Positions 33,401 through 43,200 of a stretch of 64,000 nucleotides of DNA are shown in pieces. Numbering within the stretch: the stretch's first letter is position 1; the number at the start of each line of letters is the position of its first letter. A program made the position numbers and the translations under genes. Below the pieces are notes generated by a model. That model saw only the letters and a program-made list of their open reading frames with translations. It did no database searches and was not told the DNA's origin. This stretch comes from Synanceia verrucosa (Eukaryota; Chordata; Actinopteri; Perciformes; Synanceiidae): assembly GCA_029721515.1 (NCBI GenBank), contig CM056568.1, forward strand, positions 2,976,001 to 3,040,000, written 5' to 3'.

Positions 33401-33483
33401 TTTCCTTGAACCCTGTGTGTTTTAATTTCTCAGGCTGCTGGAACTGTAAATTTCTGTGAGATGAATAAAGTATCTATCATTAC
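30480..33483 (+). mobile_element. L2/CR1-like LINE, decayed
   Basis: This non-LTR retrotransposon has an endonuclease and reverse transcriptase related to the L2/Rex-type LINEs of fish. It ends with 'gaataaagtatctatc', typical of L2-like 3' ends. Boundaries are approximate. Several frameshifts and stops interrupt the coding region. Confidence 0.7.
30711..33250 (+). pseudogene. LINE endonuclease-reverse transcriptase, multiply frameshifted
   Basis: The endonuclease part (about 30745-31251) shows KGGGLALYVN, SGDFNHVTLD and the terminal KADHNLVLL motif, then a stop at 31249-31251. The RT part (31261-32238) has KAAGPDGVSARLLK and ELNDFRPVALTSHVMKTMERL, then TAG at 32236-32238 after EKVGV. The next part (32299 on) has FLDFSSTFNTIQPLL. 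The catalytic KFADDTAIVG lies in another frame near 32546. YKYLGVLLDDKLDW and GQSRLYFLRRL follow, and the C-terminus (about 32915-33250) is in yet another frame. The element is close to full length but inactive. Confidence 0.8.
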
Positions 33484-34049
33484 CTCGTGTATTTATGGCT
33501 GCGTCTCCCCCAGTCGTGTGCTAGTACATCTTGTGTTACTCCCAAGCTCATCGGCAAGTCTTTCTCCATCAGTTTGTTTCATGTTAAGTTTCTTTTTTGA
33601 ACGCAGAAGCCGTCCTCACTTGGAGAACCCACAACTGCCCCCTTCACCATGACTTAATACAAGTTTAAAAAGTCAAGTTCATCTTATAGGAAATTCCTGC
33701 ATAGTTGCCATACACAGAAAAACAGTAAGCAGATTTTAAGAGCTCTCAAAGTAGATAGTGCAGGGAAGTGAGTATTTATTTTAAAAAAAAAAAAAAAAAA
33801 TTGAAGCACCTTCCCTTAGAAATCAGCTCATATCATGGCCACAACTTTGATATAAAGTGATTTCACTCAGGAACCTCACAAGGACATTTCTTACTCAAGT
33901 CATAAGTGATGCATGAATTGCATCAGTGATGGCAGGGACATTCAAAGTCTGAAAGATGAGGTGAAGTGTATTTGTACTTGCATGATTTATTAGAGAACCA
34001 ATGCTATTTGATTTTTCTAATTAATCCATCTCACAACACATTCATTCAG
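33484..34049. other. 3' flank of copy 4
   Basis: From about 33596 the sequence rejoins the unit ('gaacgcagaagccgtcctcac') and parallels 17250-17750 with small deletions. An A run lies at about 33782-33800. No gene was seen. Confidence 0.55.
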
Positions 34050-34149
34050 GATATTTGAGCATACAAGTAGTTTTATTTTAAACACTGCACAAGTCAAGAC
34101 AGTGGCTCAGTTGAAAGCAGGTTTTTGACAATTTCCAGTGTTGCAGTGC
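34050..34149 (-). other. Noncoding 3' exon of P/Q-repeat gene copy 4
   Basis: The acceptor complement is at 34150-34151 and AATAAA is the complement of 34072-34077. It is conserved with the other copies. Confidence 0.7.
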
Positions 34150-34270
34150 CTGAAAATAGAAAACAGTCTTTAGTGTTTGAAAGCATCAGTGTCAGGTGTT
34201 GGTACACCTCCTACCTATAACCATACCCAATGTTACCAGATGCAGCAGTGCTGCATGAGTGAAATCTTAC

Positions 34271-35693
34271 CTAATAAAAAGGACCCTGCATGGCTGGGTT
34301 CCTGGGACGCTGCTGGGGCACCCGCTTGGGCTGCTGGGGCACCTGCTTGGGTGGGTACCTGGGCTGCTGATGGGGCACCCGCTTGGGCTGCTGGGGCACC
34401 TGCTTGGGCGGGTACCTGGGACGCTGCTGGGGCACCCGCTTGGGCTGCTGGGGCACCTGCTTGGGTTGGTACCTGGGCCGCTGCTGGGGCACCCGCTTGG
34501 GCTGCTGGGGCACCTGCTTGGGCTGGTACCTGGGCCGCTGCTGGGGCACCTGCGGCTGCTGGGGCACCTGCTTGGGCGGGTAGCTGGGCCGCTGATGAGG
34601 CACCTGCTTGGCCTGCTGGGGCACCTGCTTGGGAGGGTAGCTGGGCCGCTGCTGGGGCACCTGCTTGGGCTGCTGGGGCACCTGCTTGGGAGGGTAGCTG
34701 GGCCGCTGCTGGGGCACCTGCTTGGGCTGCTGGGGCACCTGCTTGGGAGGGTAGCTGGGCCGCTGCTGGGGCACCTGCTTGGGAACCTGCTTGGGAGGGT
34801 AGCTGGGCCGCTGCTGGGGCACCTGCGGGGGCACCGGGTGGGGCTGGAAGCTCGGCGGCTGCGGGGCCACCGGGTGGGGATGGAAGCTCGGCGGCTGCGG
34901 GGCCACCGGGTGGGGATGGAAGCTCGGCGGCTGCGGGGCCACCGGGTGGGGATGGAAGCTCGGCGGCTGCGGGGCCACCGGGTGGGGATGGAAGCTCGGC
35001 GGCTGCGGGGCCACCGGGTGGGGAAGGAAGCTCGGCGGCTGCGGGGCCACCGGGTGGGGAAGGAAGCTCGGCGGCTGCGGGGCCACCGGGTGGGGAAGGA
35101 AGCTCGGCGGCTGCGGGGCCACCGGGTGGGGACGGAAGCTCGGCGGCTGCGGGGCCACCGGGTGGGGATGGAAGCTCGGCGGCTGCTGGAAGCTCGGCTC
35201 CGCAATCAAGGGCTGTTCAGAATAGTGAGATAAAATTCTGTATTTCTGACATAAACCGATAGATTGGTTGCAGTGATTCATCTGCAGGCTGCTAATTATT
35301 GGTTGGCTATGTTGTAGCTACTTACTTTGTGTGCATTTGACCTTGAAGCACTTCCATCATCACTACCAATAACTGGCCAAATGCTCCATGAAGATCGGTC
35401 TCCAGTATAAAGGCCACTTGAATCAGGTCGATGGCCTAGAACTGGCACTTCATTATCTCCATACTCTTTATCGGGTCCCATGCCATCAGCTGTGAAGTGA
35501 ACATTTCAGCCCATGCATACAACCCATAGCTTCACAATGTGATTGCACTTACCATTCACCAGAGGCCATCCAACAGATAGCAAGGACAACAGCAACCATC
35601 TAAACAAATCACCCCTGAGTTAGTGCATTTTAAAAATGAGGTGAACAATTCTGATGAAGATTTGTTTGAAACTCACAGCAACAGAAACCCCAT
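34271..35693 (-). CDS. Secreted Pro/Gln-rich repeat protein, copy 4 (389 aa, spliced)
   Basis: This is the shortest and most diverged intact copy. Coding exons on the minus strand are 35693-35677, 35599-35553, 35489-35326 and 35212-34271 (390 codons with stop). Phases are again 2, 1, 0. The exon 3 head differs at a few sites (GPDKEYGDNEVPVLGHRP; WPVIGSDDG). Exon 4 starts PLIAEPSF and has about ten regular 12-mers (PPSFHPHPVAPQ, PPSFLPHPVAPQ) in its N-terminal zone. It then has a shorter tract alternating RPSYPPKQVPQQPKQVPQQ and RPRYQPKQVPQQPKRVPQQ. The tail is NPAMQGPFY with TAG at the donor. Relative to copies 1-3 the two repeat zones have reversed proportions. Function is unknown. Confidence 0.75.
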
Positions 35694-36811
35694 GGCTTCA
35701 GCCACAGCTTCAAAACAGGAACGCAGGGAAGACCAGTAGTTTCTATCAGGTCCTAAAAAATCATTCAACTGAACCAGTCAGGAAATAGAGAGTAACTGTG
35801 AAGTTACCCTGGAGCTCATTTTAAACTCACCAATCTCACCATGTTGATTACATGGACACAGGTGTGAGTAGTTGTTGGCAGGTGAGGCTAATTATCTGAC
35901 AAGAGAGCACTACTTTGTAGGTTTCATTCCTGACTTCATTCCAGTACAGTTACATGTTCAAATTAATCATTATGTGTTATTTCAGTCATACACAATATAT
36001 AATGACTTAAAGTATTTGGTTGTCTGGCTTTCTAACTTTAAATATAACTAAAAATTGTTTCATCTCTTCATATAAATATCCATCCATCCATCATCCATCC
36101 ATCCATTTTCTACCTTTTATCCTCACGTACGGTCACAAGGGGGAGGGGCTGGAGCCTATCCCAGCTGTCTTAAGGTGGAAGGCAGTTCATCACAGGACAC
36201 ATAGAGACAGACAACCACCCACACTCACATTCACATCTACAGGCAATTTAAATTAGCCAATTAACCTAATCCCCATGCATGTTTTGGATGGTGGGAGGAA
36301 GCTGGAGTACCAGAGAGAACCCACGCAGAAACAGGGAGAACATGCAAACTCCACACAGAAATGTAAATAAATATATAAATATCCATCCAATTTTTACATA
36401 TTTCTGTGTCTATATGACTATGATCAGAAAAAAATACATTCCCAGTGAGGAGCAAAATTACACAAGGCTGTTAAAAGTTTGACATAACAAATATTGGTTT
36501 CTATTCATCTATGAAGCCTTAAATGGAACCTTAGCATCATCTATTTGCTCCTTAATAAACTGGCTCCCTGTGTAACTACTGAGTTTGGTTAAAATGCCTT
36601 TAGTTTCTGTGCACACATCTGGAACACATCTGGAACACTTTAAGACACATGTATGTATACTACTCCACTACTGAATGGAAACGTTTATAACTTCGATTAC
36701 TGACTGTTTATGTGTGCGTATGTGTTGTTTGCTGTATATTAAAACATGTTATGTGGGACACATATGGAATCATGATGGAAATGAATGATTAGACCACCCT
36801 TGTTTTCTTCC
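35694..36811. other. Upstream flank of copy 4
   Basis: The TATA-like box is at 35818-35825. The flank then diverges from the other units between about 35940 and 36080, contains a head-truncated SINE (36080-36360), and rejoins the common flank to about 36811. No gene was seen. Confidence 0.55.
36080..36360 (-). mobile_element. SINE, head-truncated (unit 4 copy)
   Basis: Same family and truncation as 6631, 20393 and 26170, with an internal deletion in the 'ggaaggcagttcatcac' region. Confidence 0.65.
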
Positions 36812-37074
36812 ATGGTTGTAAAATGGCTAAATAGGCAGCAGATCAGGGGTGCGTTTCCCAAAACTTTGTTAGCTACTTCCTCAGTTCGAACAACAGATGT
36901 ACGATGCAAGTGTTTCCCGACTGCATTATCTGAAAGAAACAACTTCCAATGTTTGCAGCTAACATAGTCTGATGCATCGTTGAACTACGCACGTTTCCCA
37001 AAAGCTTAGTCGGAACAATGCATCGTAAGTTACATAAGATTTCAAATAATATTGAGGACTGTCCGGCCTAAATC

Positions 37075-37790
37075 CAGACGTATGGCCACCCTATGTTGGT
37101 GTGTCCTGTAGGGCATGTCCATCAGAGAGGACAGCTTGGTCATCATTCCCCTGTCCACCACCACCTCCACAGGGTCCAGAGGGCAACCCAGGACAGAGCT
37201 GACCTTCTTCACCAGTCTGTTCACTGTCTTACTGTCAGCAGCAGACCACTTCAAAAAAAGATGGCTGATGCCACCAGTCATTGAGGGACTTCAGAAGTGT
37301 CCCCTCTACTCCAAAGTACCAGTCTACTGGGCACATGGTATACTCTGTCCTTTCCTGTACAGTACATCTTGACTGTTTGACCAGTCCAGTTTGTTGTTCA
37401 GGTGAACACTTATTGTGATACCTTATAAGATTTAACAATGTCAATGTCCGTTCCCTGGATGTTCACTTGTGTGGGGAGGGTAAAATTGTCACCTTCACAT
37501 ATCCACCACCAACTCCTTGGTCTTTCCTGTTGAGGTGGAGGTGACTTCTCTGGCACCACACTGTCTTGACTGTCTGGTACTGTTGTCCTGACACCATGCT
37601 GCAGACAACAGTACCAAAATGACACCCACAGGTCCTCATACCGTGGACGGTTGCTGAGGTACTCCAGAATCCAGATCATAGGGAGGAGGTCCATTCCTGC
37701 ATGCTCCAACGTGTCCCTCATAAGAATGGGCTGGATTGTGTTGAAGGTACTGGAGACATTAAAAAAGACAAAACTCTCTTCACGTTTTTC
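37075..37790 (-). mobile_element. L2/Rex-like LINE fragment, heavily decayed
   Basis: Read on the minus strand, fragments of an RT C-terminal region appear in several frames: MRDTLEHAGMDLLPMIWILE, YLSNRPRYE and KKVSSVLGCPLDPVEVVVD, the last resembling the post-RT region of fish L2/Rex-type LINEs. Multiple indels break the frame. The flank at 36812-37074 contains a 'gcgtttcccaaaa' motif repeated in near-direct copies and may be another old element. Confidence 0.5.
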
Positions 37791-40600
37791 TGCTTGCCAG
37801 TTACCTCATCTGCAGGCTGTTGAGTCAGGAGGTTTGGGTTATACCAGAGGTATTCTGGTTCATCTTTTTTTCCCATTTTGAATCACTAAGATAACTTAAA
37901 ATTTAATTTTCTGTTTTATGTATTTACTAATCAAATTAATTATTTGTCTTGGCTCAGTTTATATCAAGAAAAATTATGATTGTGGTGTATGATGTTTCTT
38001 GGCTGTATTTTTACTATTTCATGAATGGGCAGCTGCATCATCAACCAGGGTGGGCACCTAACTCTTGTCTTACCTAAGATATGGACCAGAGCCAGCCCTG
38101 TGTGAGACCCACATCTATAGCATGAGAATAAGTATAATATAATGAACTTAACTCTTCTCATTTCTGAGTGTCTCCCCAGGAAATCCATCTGACACTACGT
38201 GGCACCTAAGTGCTAAAGGCTTAAGTTTCATGACTGGCAGAATAAGATAACAGATAAGACCAGTTCCCATGTTTCTCTCAGGACATACATGAGGAGGGAG
38301 GTTTTATTGCTTCTACGTTCCTGACAGGCAGATCCTGACACACACACACACACACACAAACACACAGAGGATATGTGTCCCCCCAGTTGTCTTCCTTTCT
38401 CCTTGCATTGAACAGAACATCACATTTAAGATTTTAATAGTCAACTATGCTTTAAGTCTTCAGCTTCTGTCATATAACTATCACTTTGACCATGTCAAAT
38501 GTAAGTCTACAAATAAACTCTTATATCTATTATAAATTAATTTTGGAATTAGCGTACATATCATGGTTCATTTGTGTTGTTTAATTTGTTGATTAATTTC
38601 AATTCAATTGATCAGTTTTGTTCTGTGGTTTCCTACTATAGGTTGCTTGGTGTTGTTTTACAGCTGAGAGAGGGAGCTTTCACATAGCTTTCACAAAATT
38701 TAATAAAGTAAAACACAGCAGTATTAACATTAAATAAGTTAAAAGAATATCATTTCAGCTAACTTGTTGGACCGTCTGTTGGACCACTGGACCTTCAACA
38801 AAGACCATAAAACAGCCTCAGCAGGTCTGAGCACTCTCTCCACTCTCCTTCAGTCCTTCAGTAAGATCTCTCTCTCCCTCTCTGGCCCGGGGGGTGGGGG
38901 TGGGCATGACCTACTGACAGAGAGACAGGGCCCAGCACCTCATGCCAAAGAAAAGCTTCTCCAGAGTTTCAACCATGCTCCAAATACAACTGAGAACCTT
39001 CGACTCTGCATCCTGCATCCTGCCTCGAGACCATCTCTCCTCTCTGTTCTGCTCCTCTGCCTGAACTGAAATGAAATAAGTCATATCCTCTGCCCGACAC
39101 AGGCTGCAGAAATGACTCCATGAAAGCCTCCAAGAGAAGAAAAGACTTTCTATGGCAGTCATACTGAACTGGTGGGACGCCAGCTAATCAGGCACAGAGA
39201 CTATGCTGTAAAGAAAAGAGACAGAGAGAGACTGAGATGGAAAAGATGTCAGCCGAGCCATGTCAACCCAAGATGTCAAGGGCTGTCCAGAGACGACCAA
39301 AGATGTCCAGAACTGTCCAAAGATGTCCAGAGCTGTCCACAGATGCCCAAAAGAGCCACTGGTGACGAAGCGATTCAAGCCGAAGTCGCCTGTGGGGGAT
39401 CCAGCAGATCCAGACAGAACCTGCAGCCACTCTTCACTCCCATCCATCCAGGAACAGTGATATAATACATATATACATCTTACAGATATTAAAGAGTTTG
39501 ATGATTAGACGCTAAATTAAATGGCCTGAATTTAGAGCTTAATCTAGAAAACTTAATAAAACCAATTCTGAATAGTAAATTACTCACAATCTTCTCTGAT
39601 ACCTCTCAAATTCTCCACTGCTGGATGCCACCAAACCTAAACCCAATTTTGGTAACAACAGCCTAATTCTTAATTTGTTATCGATCACCACCACTGAATT
39701 TAACTGGTCACATTGAATTTATTAATCATTTATTCATCCATTAAACTTTCCTTTTGTTTAATCACTCATTCCATTTTTGTCACAGTGAGTCAATGCCCTG
39801 TATTTATCATCAATCTTCCTCTATTCTAGTTTTTATTTTCTATTTCATTATTTCTGTTAGTAGCCTGATCATTTAGTTAATCAAACTAATCATTTATTAT
39901 TATTTTCTTTTACAGTAGTAGTCTGGTTATAGTTTGTCAAATAAACTTCTCATTTATAAAGAACTTGGTTATTTGATTTGTGTGTGTATATAAAGTAATT
40001 GAATCACTGTACACTAGGTCAAGAACTCTGTAGCACCCTGAGATTAAGAGACTATTAATTAATGTCAAATTCACAAGTTTTCCCTGTTCTAATAAAACTC
40101 GGTAGTGCCCTGATAATTCCTACTATTAAAATGAATAGTGGGTTACAGCTGAGTGTCATCACTGTCCTTCAACTTTTATAACAATTTATGGTTTATGATC
40201 AATAACTTAAAAGTTACTGTTTATAGATAATTTGATATTAATTAACAATTGACTAATCTGCTCTAGTATATTCATACTACACTCCACACCAACTGTAATG
40301 CCAGCCATTTTCCGACTTTTGTGATGTGTTCTTATTTTTGAATGCCTTTAAATTCCCTGTTTAATATAATTCTGTTTATTTTTGTGTAAATAAATACCCC
40401 TAGACACGTGTATGTTTATTTGAACAGTCAATGGTGCAACATTTTGATTGTTGTTGCCCAGAAACATGTCCTTTTCTAATAAAATGATCACTGTATCCTA
40501 GGCTAAAAGCTGATGAAGCATTGAAGCAAAGTTTCCTTTGTGGTTTAGACAACTTAAACCACTCATATCACAGTCATGACTCAGGTACCTTACGCAAACA
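37791..40600. other. Intergenic, no recognised gene
   Basis: AT-rich DNA separates unit 4 from the decayed fifth copy. A (CA)n tract lies at about 38338-38368. An imperfect local repeat of 'agatgtccagagctgtcc' type lies at about 39262-39345. A 101-codon plus-strand frame (38764-39069) has no family signature. From 39480 to 40600 the sequence is AT-rich and featureless to me. Confidence 0.5.
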
Positions 40601-40862
40601 CGTTTATACATGATTAAAGTTTACCAAGATTATATAAAATGTTAGTGGGCTAAAAGGAATTGACTCACTGGAACATATAGATTTATTTTAAACAATGCAC
40701 AAGTCAAAACAGTGGCTCAGTTAAAAGCAGTTTTTAAAGAGAGCCTCCAATGTTGCCTGAAAAAGAGAAAACAGTCTTTAGTGTTTGAAACTAGGTACAA
40801 ACCCTGTCCACAGGCATACCTAATGCCATCATATGCAGCAGTGCTGTATGAATAAAAGCAAC

Positions 40863-40972
40863 TCACCCAATCATTATTAAAAAAAATAAATAAATAAAAA
40901 ATCTGGGCAGCTGGGGAACTGCCTGGGCAGGTAGAAGGCCTGCTAGCTAACTCTGCAACCAAGGGCTGTTCA

Positions 40973-41024
<52 letters not shown>

Positions 41025-42388
41025 TAGCTGCTTACCTTGTGTGCGTTTGACATTGAAGCACCACCACTAAGTGGCCAAATGCTCCATGAAGATCAGTCTC
41101 CAGTATAAAGGCCACTTGGATCTGGTCGATGGCCTGGCACTTCATTATCTCCATACTCTTTATCGGGTCCAATGCCATCAGCTGTGAAGTGAACATTTCA
41201 GCCCAAGCATACAACCCATAGCTTCACTGTTAGCAGAGCAACTCGAAGCAGTTTTGAACTCCACATTAGCACCGAATTTCTGGCAGAATGAAAAGACGAG
41301 AGAGATGTTCTGCTGTTCATGGCACTCACATTTCAACTGGAGTCAGCTGTGTGCAGGAGGCCCTTTTATTAACCACGCCCACCTGACAGGTCAAATCACA
41401 AATTAAATCAAACTTTAAAATCAAAGTTTTCTTATCATAAAAAAAAAAAACATAGACATTCAATAATGGAGAGCATCATTCAACATTCACAATGTGACTT
41501 GACTTACCATTTGCAGACAGCGCAGGACAATGCAACCATCTAGACAAATCACTCCTGAGTTAGTATTGTGCCCTCACAGGAATGCAGCTGACTTCTAGCT
41601 TGGCAGCTTTCATTACATCTGCTTCTTTCTGTGCAAAGAGGCCTTCACATGTGAGGCCTCTGCTTCTGCGTGTGCCCTGGCTGCAGAACAATGGCTGCTG
41701 CGTGAGGAGCTAGAACACACTGGCCTTGTATCAAATGTTTTTTCCTTGTTATCCATCATGCAGCTTTAATGTCAGAAGACTGTTTCCATGAAAATCCACT
41801 TCTTCGTAGGTAACCCGCCAGACTTAAGTCTTTTCACTAATCTACCCTCGCAGGAATGCAGCTGACTTCTAGTTTGGCAGATAGCTAAACAGTTTCCCAT
41901 TAAAACATCAGAATCTTCAGACAGGTTGGATATTTTACTTAAGAAGGACTACGAAACTTAAAAATAAATCAGACATTTCTTTGTTTCTTAAACATTCATA
42001 CACTAATATAAACTCAATATTTGTAAAAAATTGAAAAAGTAGTGATTAGCTCAATAATAACATATCCTATCGACAGGCTAGCACATTAGCATCGGCTGTG
42101 CGATTGACTCTCAAATACAAACAGTGAACCAAAACAGGGCACAATAACTAGTAAGTCACACAGTGCATTTACTCACATACTTATGATCCTTCAAAGTACA
42201 GCAGAAAGGAAATGAACTGTGAGTGGAGACATCAACTTTCATGTTTACAGTGGCTGAAAAGAACTACGGTAAGCTTGCAGGTACAAATAACACAGTACTC
42301 AACAACCTCCTGACACTTTTAAAGCAGCAGCACAGTTGAACAATTCTGATGATTTGTTTGAAACTTAAATGCACAGAAACTCCATGGT
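40863..42388 (-). pseudogene. P/Q-repeat gene copy 5, decayed
   Basis: Exon 1 (about 42371-42388, ATG GAG TTT) is followed by TAA where the donor should be. Exon 2 (about 41509-41556) is shortened. Exon 3 (41036 to about 41181) has an in-frame TGA at 41093-41095 in place of an Arg codon, plus deletions. Exon 4 keeps only PLVAE and some 27 further residues before a GTGAGT-like donor at 40861-40862, with no 12-residue repeats at all. The neighbouring intron has become a (CA)n tract. It is either a dead copy that lost its repeats or a remnant of a state before repeat expansion. Confidence 0.7.
40976..41022. repeat. (CA)n microsatellite
   Basis: About 23 CA dinucleotides lie in what corresponds to intron 3 of the decayed fifth copy, directly between the exon 4 acceptor and the exon 3 donor. 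Confidence 0.9.
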
Positions 42389-42720
42389 TTCAACCACAGT
42401 TTGAAAACAGGAAAGCAGTTCTTCTATCAGGTCCTAGCAAACCATCCAACTGAACCAGTCAGGAAACAGAGAGTAAAACCACACTGGAGCTCATTTTAAA
42501 CTCACCAGTCTCACTATGTTGATTACATGGACACAGGTGTGAGTAGCTGTTGGCAGGTGAGGCTAATTATCTGAAGAGAGAGCACTACTTTGTAGGTTTC
42601 ATTCCTGAACATAACTGAGAAAGCTAAAGTTGGTATTTGATAGGTAAGTAGGTAGGACAGAGTACAGTTATATGTTCAAACTCATCATTTTGTGCTATTT
42701 CAGTCATACACAATATATCA

Positions 42721-43158
42721 TGACTTAAAAATATTTGGTTCAGTAAATATTCAGAAGATAGTCAGATCTTCAGACTTCATCAACAGTAAAATAATTGAGT
42801 CTTGTGTGACATATATAATAATTCAAATGTTGTCTGTCTTTTCAAATGTTAATTTAATTAAAAATGTCTATATCTCTCAAATAGAATTAAAACATATAGT
42901 ATTATTTAAATATTCCTGTGTAACTGTCCGTACGATCAGAAAAAAACTACATTTCCCTTGCGGAGCCACATTATGCAAGGTTTAACCCATTTCCTGGATC
43001 AAATTTTCAAAATAAGATCACTTTGCGTGTTGTTTCTCATATCCTGAATGAGATCGACAGCATCAGGCTTTTATTTTGAAATCAAGGTCATTCCTCCGTG
43101 TTTCGTCGCTCCCTGCAGGATTCACCCACTACCTGGAACCGGTAGAGATCAGTCACAC
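42721..43158. other. Upstream region of nceh1
   Basis: AT-rich to about 42990, then more GC-rich with CpGs close to the nceh1 start, as expected of a TATA-less promoter. I cannot place a transcription start. Confidence 0.4.
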
Positions 43159-43200
43159 ATGAACGCTGAGCTTCAGGTGTGTCAAAGTCCGCTGCGATGA
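43159..43200 (+). promoter_or_regulatory. Upstream ORF overlapping the nceh1 start (ATGA)
   Basis: An ATG at 43159 opens a 13-codon frame ([13 protein letters not shown]) that stops at TGA 43198-43200. This overlaps the nceh1 ATG at 43197-43199 as ATGA. If the transcript begins upstream of 43159, ribosomes would terminate right at the main start, which could allow re-initiation or lower the output of nceh1. Confidence 0.45.

Larger units (their letters stand above)
28511..36811. repeat. Tandem segmental unit 4 (most diverged, with insertions)
   Basis: This unit carries gene copy 4. It has a Harbinger-like MITE (29155-29844) and an L2-like LINE (about 30480-33483) not found in the other units. 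Its upstream flank is more diverged and shortened. Homology to the other units ends at about 36811, just after the 'gattagaccaccc' block, and the Tc1-like element is absent. Confidence 0.75.
40600..42720. repeat. Degraded fifth unit
   Basis: Blocks of the unit appear in the same order as in units 1-4: 3' exon (about 40680-40757), exon 4 stub, exon 3, exon 2, exon 1 and upstream flank (about 42480-42620). They are separated by unrelated insertions at about 41221-41480 and 41560-42330. Divergence is far higher than among units 1-4. Confidence 0.7.

Noticed and set aside
38764..39069. 101-codon plus-strand ORF
   Set aside because: No domain, no splice context and no family resemblance; composition matches the intergenic surroundings.
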